In this document: positions 53,673 through 62,660 of the stretch, in pieces | How the letters are laid out: each line of letters opens with the position of its first letter | How positions within the stretch are numbered: position 1 is the first letter of the stretch | DNA from: Streptomyces mangrovisoli | Lineage (GTDB): Bacteria; Actinomycetota; Actinomycetes; Streptomycetales; Streptomycetaceae | Length of the DNA stretch: 64,000 nucleotides | Direction: 5' to 3' | Assembly: GCF_000974985.2 (NCBI RefSeq) | Contig: NZ_LAVA02000033.1 | Location: 1 to 64,000 of the forward strand | Translations under genes and position numbers: made by a program | Notes under the pieces: model-generated | What the model saw: only the letters and a program-made list of their open reading frames with translations | Told to the model about the DNA's origin: nothing | The model's database searches: none

Positions 53673-55070
53673 TCACCTCGGCACCGGCCGTACCAGCAGC
53701 CGGTGCGGGCGGAGCGTGATGCCCACCCGCGTCGCGTCGTTCGACCCGGCGACCTGCTCCAGGCGGAACGCGCTCGCCACCGCGGCGGTGATCAGGGTCA
53801 GCTGCGCCATGGAGAAGTGGTCGCTGGGGCACTTCCGGTTGCCCGTGCTGAAGGGGCTCATGGCGTGTTTCGGGACCGACTTCACGCGTTCCGGCAGCCA
53901 GCGGTCCGGGTCGAACGTGAGGTTGTCCGCATAGGAACGGGCGTCGCGTTGGATGGCGTAGGGGCTGTAGACGATGTCGGCCCCGGCCGGAATGCGATAG
54001 CCACCGAGTTCCGTGTCGCGCACCGCCCGCCGCGTCAATATCCAAACGGCCGGCCGCAACCGCATCGCCTCCACGACGACATTGTTGGTGTGCCGCAGCC
54101 GGCGCACGTCCTCGAATGCCACCGGGCGCCCGCCGGTGACGGATTCGACCTCGGCGCGCACCCGGTCCGCGTGTTCCGGGTGTTCGGCGAGGACCTGGAG
54201 GAGCCACATGATCGTGGACGCGACGGTTTCGCTTCCGGGGGTGACTATCGCGACGACCTGGTCGTGGATCTCCTGTTCCCCGATGGGGTCACCCTTTTCG
54301 TCCTCGGCCGCCAGCAATGCGGTCAGCAAATCGTCCGGCTTTCGGCCGGAAGCACGCCGTTCGGCCACGATCTCGTCGACCAGGAGATGCAGATCGGCCA
54401 GCGCCCGGCCGAAGGACCGGTTGGCGGGCAGCGGCAGCCGGTACAGCGGCCCCAGCGGCACCACCATGCGCCGGTACATGCCCCGGAAGACGGTCGCGAG
54501 GGCGGCACTCAGCCGTTCGGCGCGCTCGTCCATGCAGTCGCCGCGCAGCAGGCAGCGGGCCGCGATGCGCACCGCGACCCGGAAGGACTCGGCGGTGCAG
54601 TCGACCGTCTCCATCGACCGCCAGCGCTCGGTCAGCCCGTGCGTCTCCTCCTCCATCACGGGCCCGTAGGCGGGGATGGCGTCCAGCCGGAAGGCGGGCT
54701 GGATGGTGCGCCGCTGACGCCGGTGGCGGGGCCCGTTGGCGGTGGCGACGCCCTCCTTGCCGAGCAGCCCCTCCAGGGACTCCCACAGCGGCCCGTCGAT
54801 CTTGTAGTCGCCGCTGAGGGCCAGCGCCCCGGTGAGTTCGGGGGTGGTGACGGCGTACACCGTCTTGGGACCCAGTTTCAGCCGTACGACCTCGCCGTGG
54901 TCGCGCAGTTGTGCCATGAAGGCGAGCGGGTCGCGGATCAGCTTCGGGCCGTGGCCGAGGAACGGCACTCCGCCGCCGGCGAGGGGCGGCTCACGCAGCT
55001 CCGCCGCGGTGCGGGGCGGGGTCCCCGGGGTCGTCCCGTGCGTGGTCCCGTGGGTGGTCTCGACGGTCAT
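53673..55070 (-). CDS. cyp170A1: Cytochrome P450 CYP170A1, albaflavenone synthase
   Basis: 465 residues. Heme thiolate Cys414 is in FSTGNRKCP. The ExxR pair is E334/R337 in [10 protein letters not shown], and the I-helix is altered to [11 protein letters not shown], lacking the usual AGxxT. This matches CYP170A1, which oxidises epi-isozizaene to albaflavenol and albaflavenone, and in S. coelicolor was also reported to have farnesene synthase activity in a second site. Acidic DDLL and EDE stretches near residues 247-258 could be part of that site. Its ATG overlaps the eizA stop (ATGA). Confidence 0.94.
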   Translation of the reverse strand: MTVETTHGTTHGTTPGTPPRTAAELREPPLAGGGVPFLGHGPKLIRDPLAFMAQLRDHGEVVRLKLGPKTVYAVTTPELTGALALSGDYKIDGPLWESLEGLLGKEGVATANGPRHRRQRRTIQPAFRLDAIPAYGPVMEEETHGLTERWRSMETVDCTAESFRVAVRIAARCLLRGDCMDERAERLSAALATVFRGMYRRMVVPLGPLYRLPLPANRSFGRALADLHLLVDEIVAERRASGRKPDDLLTALLAAEDEKGDPIGEQEIHDQVVAIVTPGSETVASTIMWLLQVLAEHPEHADRVRAEVESVTGGRPVAFEDVRRLRHTNNVVVEAMRLRPAVWILTRRAVRDTELGGYRIPAGADIVYSPYAIQRDARSYADNLTFDPDRWLPERVKSVPKHAMSPFSTGNRKCPSDHFSMAQLTLITAAVASAFRLEQVAGSNDATRVGITLRPHRLLVRPVPR

Positions 55071-56152
55071 TTCTCACCTGCCGCTTCGTTGCTGACGTAC
55101 GGGGGCGTGGACCGGTCCTCCCAGCTGTCGACGCGGTACCGGCCGGACTCGTGGTGGAACCAGTAGACCGAGCTGAACCAGTTGCGCATATTCGTGACAC
55201 AGGCCCGCACGGCGGCGCTCAGCTCTTTTCCGCGCACCGTTCCGTCGGCCAGTCCGTCGGCGAACCGCAGGGCGGCCCGTTCCGCTTCGACAAACTGCTC
55301 GATGCATTCCAGGACGCGTGTACGTAATTCGCTGATCGCCTGTTCCAGAGTGAGCCCGTGATGGACGACGAGACTGATTCCGAGATTGTGCACCTCGTCG
55401 CCCGCCAATTCCTTGGGAAGCGAACAGAGGTCGTTGTACCAGGCGGCGAATTCCTGGCTCAGCAGGGCGGCCCGCCGGTATTTCACGTTGTTCCGCACGG
55501 CCGCCGGAAGTTCGAGTCCCGCGCTCGGCTCCAGCAGATCCGTCCATATCCAGTGCGCGAAGGTGAGCCGGCGCAGCCGCAGATATTCATCGACACCGGG
55601 GACGATTCCCTCGGTGCGATTGGTGAACTCCTGGTCGTAGGCCTCGATCACCGTGTGGAAGTGCCGGGTGAAGCGCTCGTTCCAGGTGTCCGGGAGGAAC
55701 GAGAACAGCCGCAGCACGCTGTCCGCGAGGCCGGCGACCAGCGGGTCCTGGTGCCGTAGATGCTGCTGGGGCGCGTCGAGCGCCGTGTGCAGCCGGAAGC
55801 GCAGCCGCCGCCAGGCTGCGGGCCGGTCATGGACGATGTCACGGTCGTGGCGGTCGTCCCAGACGAAGAACCACGCGCTGTAGTCGGCTATGGCCTGGAG
55901 CACCTCGTCGGGGGCTCCGATGTAGTAGCCCGCCATCAGATCGGTGTAGCACAGTCCATCGGCATATTCGGCAACCTTGTCCGCCGGCATGAGCCGCTTT
56001 TCGAGCAGCCACAGGCGGGTCCTGTCCTGGAGCCGGGGCCAATACGGATGCAGTCGCCGGGGAAACGCCGTCTCGATCACCGGTAACGCGAGAGCCGGTG
56101 GAACGGCCGTCACCGCTCGGGCGGGCACGGTGCTGTACGGGAAAGCTGGCAC
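55067..56152 (-). CDS. eizA: epi-Isozizaene synthase (sesquiterpene cyclase)
   Basis: 361 residues from a GTG with GAGAGGGG upstream; the length equals the S. coelicolor enzyme as remembered. The Asp-rich motif is WDDRHD (D99-D103) and the NSE triad is NDLCSLPKE (about 240-248), both needed to bind the Mg2+-diphosphate cluster. [12 protein letters not shown] and the aromatic [15 protein letters not shown] near the C-terminus line the pocket. It cyclises farnesyl diphosphate to epi-isozizaene. Longer in-frame starts upstream carry an unlikely Arg-rich lead and no RBS. It forms a two-gene operon with CYP170A1. Confidence 0.95.
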   Translation of the reverse strand: MPAFPYSTVPARAVTAVPPALALPVIETAFPRRLHPYWPRLQDRTRLWLLEKRLMPADKVAEYADGLCYTDLMAGYYIGAPDEVLQAIADYSAWFFVWDDRHDRDIVHDRPAAWRRLRFRLHTALDAPQQHLRHQDPLVAGLADSVLRLFSFLPDTWNERFTRHFHTVIEAYDQEFTNRTEGIVPGVDEYLRLRRLTFAHWIWTDLLEPSAGLELPAAVRNNVKYRRAALLSQEFAAWYNDLCSLPKELAGDEVHNLGISLVVHHGLTLEQAISELRTRVLECIEQFVEAERAALRFADGLADGTVRGKELSAAVRACVTNMRNWFSSVYWFHHESGRYRVDSWEDRSTPPYVSNEAAGEK

Positions 56153-56473
56153 GGACGAACCCCTCTCAGCCGCCAGGGCGCGCACACCCCTCCGCCGTGC
56201 CGGGCGTGCGCCGTTGCGTATCCCCGCTCCCTCCATTCAGCACCACAACTGACCGTTCTGGGAATCCATTTGCCTGATGAACTATCGCATGGTGCCGAGA
56301 ATCTCCTCTTGCCTGACCGAATTTGGATCAGCACACCAGAACACTGGATCAAATGCCCGAAGGAAGGGAGGGCTGAGAGGCGGGCGGCACACGCGAACGG
56401 CGCCCGACCGGCCGAAGGCCTGATCGGACGCCGTCGATGCGCGAGGCGCCGCGCGGGGCGGGCTCGGGCGGGG
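56153..56473. promoter_or_regulatory. 321-bp region between eizA and def
   Basis: No gene supported. It is the least GC-rich stretch of the area around 56265-56360 and carries two direct copies of GGATCA (56325-56330 and 56346-56351), 21 bp apart within TTTGGATCAG and CTGGATCAAA. It is probably the eizA promoter region. Confidence 0.5.
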
Positions 56474-57124
56474 TCAGTCGTTGGCGACCACGGGGTAGCG
56501 CGGCTCGTTCTCGGCCATCTGCCGCAGCGCGTCCTTGCGCTCCCGCTTGGAGAGCCGGTCGATGTACAGGTAGCCGTAGAGGTGGTCGGTCTCGTGCTGG
56601 AGGCAGCGCGAGAAGTAACCGGTGCCCCGGACCTTGATCGGGTTGCCCCGCTCGTCCTGCCCGGTCACCTCGGCGTAGTCCGGGCGGGCCAGCGGCGCGT
56701 ACGCGGTCGGCACGGACAGGCAGCCCTCGTTGCTGTCGTCGAGCCGGCGCTGCTCGGCGGGCAGTTCGACCAGCTTCGGGTTGCAGACCACGCCGACATG
56801 GCGCTTGCCCTCGTCGTCCTGGCAGTCGTAGACGAAGACCTTCAGGTCGACACCGATCTGGTTCGCGGCGAGGCCGACGCCCTCGGCGGTGCGCTGGCTG
56901 GCGAACATGTCCGCCACCAGCTGGTCCAGCTCGTCGCCGAACTCCGTGACGTCCTTGCACTCCTTGTGCAGCACCGGGTTGCCGACGACGGTGATGGGCC
57001 GCGAGGTGCCGCGGTCGTGCCAGGCGTTCTCGCGCTCCTCCGTGTCCTCGGTGTCGATGACGAAGCCCTCGTCGTCCACGGGAAGCACGCCCGCGTGCTG
57101 CTGATCGGTGTCCTGCTGCGCCAT
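56474..57124 (-). CDS. def: Peptide deformylase
   Basis: 216 residues. The three family motifs are intact: [10 protein letters not shown] (82-91), EGCLSVP with metal ligand Cys135, and QHETDHLYG with H177, E178 and H181. It strips the formyl group from nascent proteins using Fe2+ or Ni2+. An acidic N-terminal extension (about 1-42, with DTEDTEERE) precedes the usual start of the fold, making it longer than the roughly 170-residue type. It is separate from the neighbours; a dispersed repeat lies between it and the TPR gene. Confidence 0.95.
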   Translation of the reverse strand: MAQQDTDQQHAGVLPVDDEGFVIDTEDTEERENAWHDRGTSRPITVVGNPVLHKECKDVTEFGDELDQLVADMFASQRTAEGVGLAANQIGVDLKVFVYDCQDDEGKRHVGVVCNPKLVELPAEQRRLDDSNEGCLSVPTAYAPLARPDYAEVTGQDERGNPIKVRGTGYFSRCLQHETDHLYGYLYIDRLSKRERKDALRQMAENEPRYPVVAND

Positions 57125-57187
57125 GACCGACGTATGCCTTCCTAGGTAAAACAGGGGTGATGTTGCTGATACAGGGTACGGGGATCC

Positions 57188-57230
57188 ACCTGCCAGGGGC
57201 GCGGGGAACTGCGCGGGCGACCGCGCACGG
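57188..57230. repeat. Dispersed intergenic repeat, copy 3
   Basis: Contains CCAGGGGCGCGGGGAACTGC followed by GCGGGCGACCGCGCACGG. It matches the core of copies 1 and 2 and lies between the def and TPR genes. Confidence 0.82.
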
Positions 57231-57250
57231 CCCGCGGCGCCCCACCGGCC

Positions 57251-58339
57251 TCAACAGACCTCTTCGAGATCCCGCCAATCCCGGGAATCGGGGCTGTCGG
57301 CGACCCACCCGTCCAGCAACCCCCGAACCAGCGAGGCCGGCGCAGCCACCCCGCACTCGCGCTCCGGCACCCACAGCTGTCCGTCCGTCCGGTGCCCGAG
57401 CGGCCCCGGATGCCCCGGCTCGCTGTGGTCGTGCGGGTCGAGATGCACCCCGTCGCCCTCGTCGGACGGCATCCGCGACTCCGAGCACATCCGGCACAGC
57501 AGCCGCACCGAGGACGACCAGTCCTCCGCGGCGAACCCGGCGTCGGCGGCCAGCTGCTCCAGCGCGTCCCGGTCGTCCTCCGAGGCGGCCTCCAGCAGCA
57601 CCACCCAGGTGGGCACCGGGGACGGCGCCCACAGCTCGATCTCGTCGAAGACCGGGTAGGAGTGGCCCGCGGCCGTGGTGCGCTCGCCGTGCGGGACGCC
57701 GTCGTGCAGCACGACCTCGCCCCAGCGCCGCCCGGACGACGGCAGCGGGATCGACAGCACCTCTATCCGGGCCGGGTCCAGGCGCCGCCCCCACACCACC
57801 TCGGCCTCGCCCTCCGGCGACAGCCGTACGGCGGCGCTGCCCAGGTCCATGCCCACGGGCTCCCCGGCGGCGGTCGCGCCGCCGGGCACCTGGAGGCCGT
57901 ACGCCTGCCAGGCGCGGCGGGCCAGCGGCCAGTCCTGGAGCGCGGTGGCCGCGATGCCGACGTTCCACCAGTCGGGCGCCCCGGTCTCGCGGTCGAGCAG
58001 GGCCACGGCCCTGAGGCCCGCGGTGCGCGCCTGCTCCCAGTCGTGCCGGAACTTGTGCAGCAGCGCGAGGTTGAACCAGGACTCCGACAGCCAGGGCTCC
58101 AGATCGGCGGCGCGGGTCAGCAGGGCTCCCGCGTCCTCGTACCGGCCGTCACCGATCAGCGTGAAGGCGCGATCGGTGGCCTGCCGCCAGGAGGCGGAGG
58201 GCCGGTGCCGTCCCTTGCCGAAGATCCTCACGATTCCCGCCTGCCAGTTCCAGTTCCTCGGAGTGGGCTGGCCAGTGCCCCCGGACACCCTCTCCCTCGC
58301 ATCCAACCACGTACGCCTGGAGGGGCGCTCATTACCCAT
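57251..58339 (-). CDS. Tetratricopeptide-repeat protein with unknown C-terminal domain
   Basis: 362 residues. TPR-like helices are visible at about 55-150 (DRAFTLIGDGRYEDAGALLTRAADLEPWLSESWFNLALLHKFRHDWEQARTAGLRAVALLDR). Residues about 165-360 form a mixed domain with ELWAPSPVPTWVVLLEAASEDDRDALEQLAADAGFAAEDWSSSVRLLCRMCSES and acidic/His stretches, which I cannot assign. It lies three bases after the stop of the upstream HD-domain gene, so it belongs to the same operon. There is no signal peptide. A partner role for the HD proteins is possible but unproven. Confidence 0.75.
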   Translation of the reverse strand: MGNERPSRRTWLDARERVSGGTGQPTPRNWNWQAGIVRIFGKGRHRPSASWRQATDRAFTLIGDGRYEDAGALLTRAADLEPWLSESWFNLALLHKFRHDWEQARTAGLRAVALLDRETGAPDWWNVGIAATALQDWPLARRAWQAYGLQVPGGATAAGEPVGMDLGSAAVRLSPEGEAEVVWGRRLDPARIEVLSIPLPSSGRRWGEVVLHDGVPHGERTTAAGHSYPVFDEIELWAPSPVPTWVVLLEAASEDDRDALEQLAADAGFAAEDWSSSVRLLCRMCSESRMPSDEGDGVHLDPHDHSEPGHPGPLGHRTDGQLWVPERECGVAAPASLVRGLLDGWVADSPDSRDWRDLEEVC

Positions 58340-58342
58340 GGG

Positions 58343-59884
58343 TTACCCAGCCGGGGCCGTGGCCAGACAGTCCCGGGAGAGTACCCGGGCCAAGGCTTCC
58401 ACGACCTCGGGGGCGTAGTCACCGGCCGTGCCCAGCCGAAGTTCCTCCAGCGCGCGCAGCGGTCCACCGGGCCCGGCGTCGCGCGCCATCTCCTCGTACG
58501 CGTTCACGGCCCGCACGATCCGGGCCGCGACCGGCTGCTCCGGACAGGGGTCGGCCTGCCGCTCGACGACCACGGCGACGGCCGCGTCCACCCCGGTCTG
58601 CCGTACGACGGCGCCGCCGAGCAGGGCGATGCGGCGCTGCTCGGCGGCCGGCAGCCCGGCCGTGGCGCCCGCGGGCACCGGGTCCACCAGGCTGAGCTGC
58701 CCGATGTCGTGCATCAGCGCCGCGTACTCCAGAACGGTCAGCTCCGCCCAGGTCAGGCCGAGGTCCCGGCCCACCGCCCGGCTGAGCGCGGCGACCCGGT
58801 GGGCGTGCCCGGCCGGGGTGTACCCGGCGATCTCGGTGGCCCGCGCGAGGGACGCGATGGTCTGCCGGTAGGTGGAGCGCACCGCCGCGTACCTCTGGAA
58901 GGAGAGATGGGTGAGGAGCAGGGGCAGCGAGAACACGGGCAGCGCCCACAGCCCGACCACGGTCACGGCCAGCGCCATCACCGCCCCCGTCGCGCCGACC
59001 GCGGACCCGATGCCGGGCAGCGCCCGCAACTCCTCGCGCAGCCGCGGTCCGAACGGCCAGCCGCTGCGGGCGTGCGCGAGCGCGGCGGCCAGTACGGCGT
59101 CGCACAGGGCGGTCAGCGCCAGCACCGCGAGCACGAGCAGCACATGCCCCGGACCGTGCCACTGCCGGAACACCCCCTGCCGGGACAGGGACTGGAAGCA
59201 CAGCGCGGCGAACGCCACGGTCAGCACGCGGCGCGCGAGGTGGTCGCGGACCGGGCTGCGCCCCTGCGCGATGTGCGGCACGCAGCCGAGCAGCGAGGCC
59301 GCGGCGACGACCGCGACGACCTGTCCCGCGCCGCCCGCGCCGTCACCGAGGAGTGCGTACGACAGCGCGGCCGCGGTGCCGAGCGGCGCGGCCTCGCGCA
59401 CGGCGGCGCCGGTCCAGCGGCTCAGTTCGCCGACGGCCACCAGCACGCCGAAGGCCAGCGCCGCGTGGCGCCCGTCGAGCCCGGTCCAGAAGGTGTGGGC
59501 CAGCGCGGCACACGCGACGAACAGGGCGGCGGTGTGGATCGAACGGGGGGCGGTGACGCGGGGGCCGGGGACGGCGACGGGGCGGGTGCGGGCGGAACGG
59601 GTCCGGCCGATGCCGGGGCGGCCGGTGCCGGTGCCCGTACCGGTCGAGGCAGCCGAACCGGTCGAGGCGGCCGAGGCGGTCGAACCGGTCGAGGCGGCCG
59701 AGGCGGCCGAGGCGGCCGAGGCGGTCGAGGCGGTCGAGGCGGTACGCGTCCGCAGCAGGCCGGCCAGCGAGAAGGCGGTGCGCCAGGCCGCGTCGCGGAG
59801 GGCGGTACCGGCGCCCGACGGGACCCGGTGCGCGCCGTGCGCGGGGCGCGCGCTCGCCCCGAGGCCGGGCCGGGGCGCGGTCAC
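58343..59884 (-). CDS. Membrane protein with degenerate HD domain
   Basis: 513 residues from the GTG overlapping the upstream HD-GYP gene stop (GTGA). The N-terminus (1-45) is basic, then a Ser/Thr/Ala/Gly low-complexity tract (about 50-90), several membrane spans (about 105-330), and a C-terminal HD-like domain with LVGHAHRVAALSRAVGRDLGL-type sequence and ALMHDIGQLSLVDP. The HD is kept, but the GYP signature that follows it in active enzymes is missing and the usual Lys after HD-x-G is Gln. It is probably a non-catalytic partner of the HD-GYP protein; the sensed signal is unknown. Confidence 0.75.
   Translation of the reverse strand: MTAPRPGLGASARPAHGAHRVPSGAGTALRDAAWRTAFSLAGLLRTRTASTASTASAASAASAASTGSTASAASTGSAASTGTGTGTGRPGIGRTRSARTRPVAVPGPRVTAPRSIHTAALFVACAALAHTFWTGLDGRHAALAFGVLVAVGELSRWTGAAVREAAPLGTAAALSYALLGDGAGGAGQVVAVVAAASLLGCVPHIAQGRSPVRDHLARRVLTVAFAALCFQSLSRQGVFRQWHGPGHVLLVLAVLALTALCDAVLAAALAHARSGWPFGPRLREELRALPGIGSAVGATGAVMALAVTVVGLWALPVFSLPLLLTHLSFQRYAAVRSTYRQTIASLARATEIAGYTPAGHAHRVAALSRAVGRDLGLTWAELTVLEYAALMHDIGQLSLVDPVPAGATAGLPAAEQRRIALLGGAVVRQTGVDAAVAVVVERQADPCPEQPVAARIVRAVNAYEEMARDAGPGGPLRALEELRLGTAGDYAPEVVEALARVLSRDCLATAPAG
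59641..59745 (-). repeat. 9-bp tandem repeat coding for Ser/Thr/Ala runs
   Basis: Units GAGGCGGCC/GAGGCGGTC recur about 11 times on the plus strand and encode repeats such as TASAASAAS in the minus-strand membrane protein. The tract is in frame and flanks the membrane domain. Confidence 0.85.
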
Positions 59885-61188
59885 CGGCCGGCCTGCTGGG
59901 CACCGGCGGCGGGCACGCCGGACGCGGTGCGGGGAGCCTCCTCGGCGGTGACCACGGGGTGCCAGCCGTCCCTGGCCAGCGCCCGCACCAGCGCGCGCAC
60001 CATGAGCGGGTCGAACTGCGCGCCCGCGCACCGCTCCAGTTCGTCGAGCGCGGCCGCGACCGGTCTGGCCCGGCGGTAGGAGCGCGTGGACGTCATCGCG
60101 TCGAAGGCGTCGGCGACCGCCACCACCCGCGCGCACTCGGGGATCTGCGCGCCCTTGAGGCCGTAGGGGTAGCCGCTGCCGTCGAGCCGCTCGTGGTGGT
60201 GCAGGATCGCCGCGCGGGCCTGGCCCAGGAAGCCGATCCCGCGCACGATCTCGTGGCCGTACTCGGGATGCAGCTCGATCACCCGCCGCTCCTCGGGGGT
60301 GAGCGGGCCGTCCTTGCGCAACAGGCGGGTGGGGACGCCGAGTTTGCCGACGTCATGCAGGATCCCCGCGAACCGCAGCACCTCGACGCGGTCCTCGTCC
60401 ATGCCCAGTTCGCGCGCGATCATCATGGACGCCTGGCCGACGCGTTCGCTGTGCCCGCGCGTGTAGCCGTCCTTGATGTCGACGGCCTGCACCAGCGCCC
60501 GGATGGTGGCCTGATGGGCGGCGCGCTCCCGGTGGTACTGGGCGAACACCCACCAGGACACGCCCATCGGCAGCAGCACGAGCAGCGCCGACAGGGGGCC
60601 GTAGGGGCTGCGCCACAGCACGGCCATCATCAGCCCGGCGAGCCCGTGCACCCCCACCGGGGCGACCGAGCGCAGGAACAGCCCGCGCCAGGCCCGGCGC
60701 GGCGGCGTGTGTTCGGCGGCCGCGAGGATGCCGCCGTCGAGCAGGGCGAGTACGAGACAGAAGGCGGCGACCGCGGCGAGGGCGGGCAGCAGCGCGAAGG
60801 GGAAGTCGGTGGCTCTCAGGGCGCCGTGGCCGCCCAGGGCCGTGTGCACCTGCGCCGCCACCCAGACGGCGAGGGCGAGTTCGGCCGCGCGCCAGACGCG
60901 GCGCAGCGGGGTGGGCCGCGGTCCGCCGGTGGACAGCAGGGCGCCCGGCAGCGGGACGAGCGCGGCGGCGGGCGGCGAGAGCAGGAAGGCCCCGGCGAGC
61001 AGCACGGGGTAACAGGTGCCGGCGAAGCGCCGCCGGGCGAGGTGCTCGCTCCCGGCGTAGACCGCGGCGAGCAGACCGACGGCCCACCAGGGGACGGTCC
61101 CCAACCCGTGCGGCGGCCGTACGAGGACCAGGGCGACGAGGGCGACACCGGCTACGTACGCGCGGGCCCGTGCCGGGACCTCCTCCAT
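59881..61188 (-). CDS. Membrane-anchored HD-GYP domain protein
   Basis: 435 residues. Eight hydrophobic segments lie in about 10-215, then a soluble HD-GYP domain (about 225-400): HSERVGQASMMIARELGMDEDRVEVLRFAGILHDVGKLGVP and HHERLDGSGYPYGLKGAQIPECARVVAVADAFDAMTSTRSYR. All metal ligands and the GYP motif are intact, so cyclic-di-GMP (or related) phosphodiesterase activity is plausible. It is followed by a second HD-like membrane protein and a TPR gene in one operon. GGGGGAGG is a strong RBS. Confidence 0.88.
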   Translation of the reverse strand: MEEVPARARAYVAGVALVALVLVRPPHGLGTVPWWAVGLLAAVYAGSEHLARRRFAGTCYPVLLAGAFLLSPPAAALVPLPGALLSTGGPRPTPLRRVWRAAELALAVWVAAQVHTALGGHGALRATDFPFALLPALAAVAAFCLVLALLDGGILAAAEHTPPRRAWRGLFLRSVAPVGVHGLAGLMMAVLWRSPYGPLSALLVLLPMGVSWWVFAQYHRERAAHQATIRALVQAVDIKDGYTRGHSERVGQASMMIARELGMDEDRVEVLRFAGILHDVGKLGVPTRLLRKDGPLTPEERRVIELHPEYGHEIVRGIGFLGQARAAILHHHERLDGSGYPYGLKGAQIPECARVVAVADAFDAMTSTRSYRRARPVAAALDELERCAGAQFDPLMVRALVRALARDGWHPVVTAEEAPRTASGVPAAGAQQAGR

Positions 61189-61215
61189 CGCATCCTCCCC
61201 CGATCATGCCTGTCC

Positions 61216-61331
61216 AGGCTCCGGAGCCTAGGGCGGAGGGAGGGGCGAGCGGGACGGAAGTCCGCGGATTAGCACGTTCGGGTGATAAACGGCGCGAGCG
61301 TTCGTGCTCACGCGGTTCATCACCCGAACGT
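61216..61331 (-). promoter_or_regulatory. Inverted repeats in the HD-GYP promoter region
   Basis: ACGTTCGGGTGAT (61274-61286) and ATCACCCGAACGT (61319-61331) form a perfect 13-bp inverted repeat with a 32-nt spacer, and AGGCTCCGGAGCCT (61216-61229) is a 14-bp palindrome 28 bp before the ATG. They may be operators or an rsrA transcript hairpin. Confidence 0.6.
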
Positions 61332-61388
61332 CATGATTCCCGCAAGGGGGCAATGGGCTTCAGGACTCCCGCCGGGCGGCGACGGGCG

Positions 61389-61724
61389 TCAGGACTCCTG
61401 CGCGGCCCTCGTCGGGGCCGTGGCCGTGTCCTTCGGTGTCTGCGTCACGTCGTGGTCGGGCGTGGGCTGGCCGGAGCGGATCAGCTCCAGGCGGCCCATG
61501 ACCTTGGCGCGCAGGTCCGTCGGCACGTCGTCATGGCCGCAGCACCGCTTGACCAGCTTCTTCACCGCTTCCTCGAGGCCGTACTTCTCGAGGCAGGGGG
61601 AGCACTCCTTGAAGTGCTGCTCGAACTTGCCGCGATCCACGGCCGGCATCTCGCTGTCGAGGAACTCGTAGAGATGGTCGAGTACCTCGCTGCAATCCGT
61701 CTCGTGCGGCTCTCCGCAGCTCAT
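61389..61724 (-). CDS. rsrA: Zinc-containing anti-sigma factor RsrA
   Basis: 111 residues. The redox zinc site is C11, H37, C41 and C44 (in [13 protein letters not shown]), with C3, C61 and C62 also present. Under disulfide stress C11 bonds to C44 or C41, zinc leaves and SigR is freed. The C-terminal tail is slightly longer than the 105-residue S. coelicolor protein. Its ATG overlaps the sigR stop (ATGA), so levels are matched. It lacks membrane spans, as expected for a cytosolic sensor. Confidence 0.96.
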   Translation of the reverse strand: MSCGEPHETDCSEVLDHLYEFLDSEMPAVDRGKFEQHFKECSPCLEKYGLEEAVKKLVKRCCGHDDVPTDLRAKVMGRLELIRSGQPTPDHDVTQTPKDTATAPTRAAQES

Positions 61725-62569
61725 GAGCCCGAGCCTTTCGCTTCGTTCGACTCTCCGGCGCCGGCCGGGACCAGTCCGCGTTCACGGGCGTAGTCCTCGA
61801 GCATGCCGCGCAGTTGACGGCGGCCCCGGTGCAGCCGGGACATCACCGTACCGATGGGTGTCCCCATGATGTCCGCGATCTCCTTGTACGCAAAGCCCTC
61901 TACGTCGGCGAGATACACGGCGATGCGGAATTCCTCGGGGATGGCCTGGAGAGCTTCCTTCACGTCCGAGTCCGGCAGGTGGTCCAGCGCCTGCGACTCG
62001 GCGGAGCGCAGACCGGTGGACATGTGCGACTCGGCGCGCGCCAGCTGCCAGTCCTCGATCTCCTCGGCCGCACTGCGCTGGGGTTCGCGCTGCTTCTTGC
62101 GGTACGAGTTGATGAAGGTGTTGGTGAGGATCCGGTAGAGCCACGCCTTGAGGTTGGTGCCTTCGCGGAACTGGTGGAAGGACGCGTACGCCTTGGCGTA
62201 CGTCTCCTGCACGAGGTCCTCGGCGTCCGCCGGGTTGCGCGTCATGCGCAGCGCGGCGGAGTACATCTGGTCGAGGAATTCGAGCGCGTCCCGCTCGAAG
62301 CGCGCGGTGCGCTCCGCGTTCGACTCCGCACCCGTGCCCTGGCCCTCGGGCTGCTCCGCCTGGCCGTGATCGGTCCCTGCGTCGGTCCCAGTGACCGGAC
62401 CCACCTCCTCAAAGTTCCGGGCAGGACCAAAACCGATCCCACTCGAATCGGAGGATAGAACACGATCCCTACCTGCCGCCGCTCGAATAGGGGCAGCCTT
62501 CGCCGCGTGCAGCACCGTCCAGTCCAGGTCGGCGCGGCTGCTGCGGCTCGGGCACATTGTCGAACCCAT
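61721..62569 (-). CDS. sigR: ECF sigma factor SigR with two translation starts (SigR' and SigR)
   Basis: From ATG 62569 (RBS GAGAGGAAG) the product is 282 residues (SigR'); from GTG 62404 it is 227, the length of S. coelicolor SigR, with GAGGAG touching the GTG. Sigma2 is [63 protein letters not shown] and sigma4 is [57 protein letters not shown]. The extension includes [11 protein letters not shown] and, in S. coelicolor, makes an unstable, stress-induced form. It drives thiol-repair genes (thioredoxin, mycothiol). The first start at GTG 62590 lacks an RBS and is rejected. Confidence 0.95.
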   Translation of the reverse strand: MGSTMCPSRSSRADLDWTVLHAAKAAPIRAAAGRDRVLSSDSSGIGFGPARNFEEVGPVTGTDAGTDHGQAEQPEGQGTGAESNAERTARFERDALEFLDQMYSAALRMTRNPADAEDLVQETYAKAYASFHQFREGTNLKAWLYRILTNTFINSYRKKQREPQRSAAEEIEDWQLARAESHMSTGLRSAESQALDHLPDSDVKEALQAIPEEFRIAVYLADVEGFAYKEIADIMGTPIGTVMSRLHRGRRQLRGMLEDYARERGLVPAGAGESNEAKGSGS

Positions 62570-62628
62570 GCGGCGGACTTCCTCTCCCACGACGTCGGTG
62601 CTGCTGATCGAGCACTTCTGTCCGTCAC

Positions 62629-62655
62629 AACAGAGTTCCGTCCCGCCACATTCCC
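62629..62655 (-). promoter_or_regulatory. SigR-type promoter upstream of sigR
   Basis: Minus-strand GGGAAT (62655-62650), an 18-bp gap and GTT (62631-62629) match the SigR consensus exactly. The start point should fall near 62621, ahead of ATG 62569, so SigR makes the mRNA for its longer form (positive feedback). Confidence 0.9.
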
Positions 62656-62660
62656 GCCCC

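Noticed and set aside
62569..62590. GTG start eight codons upstream for SigR'
   Set aside because: No Shine-Dalgarno before 62590, whereas ATG 62569 has GAGAGGAAG.
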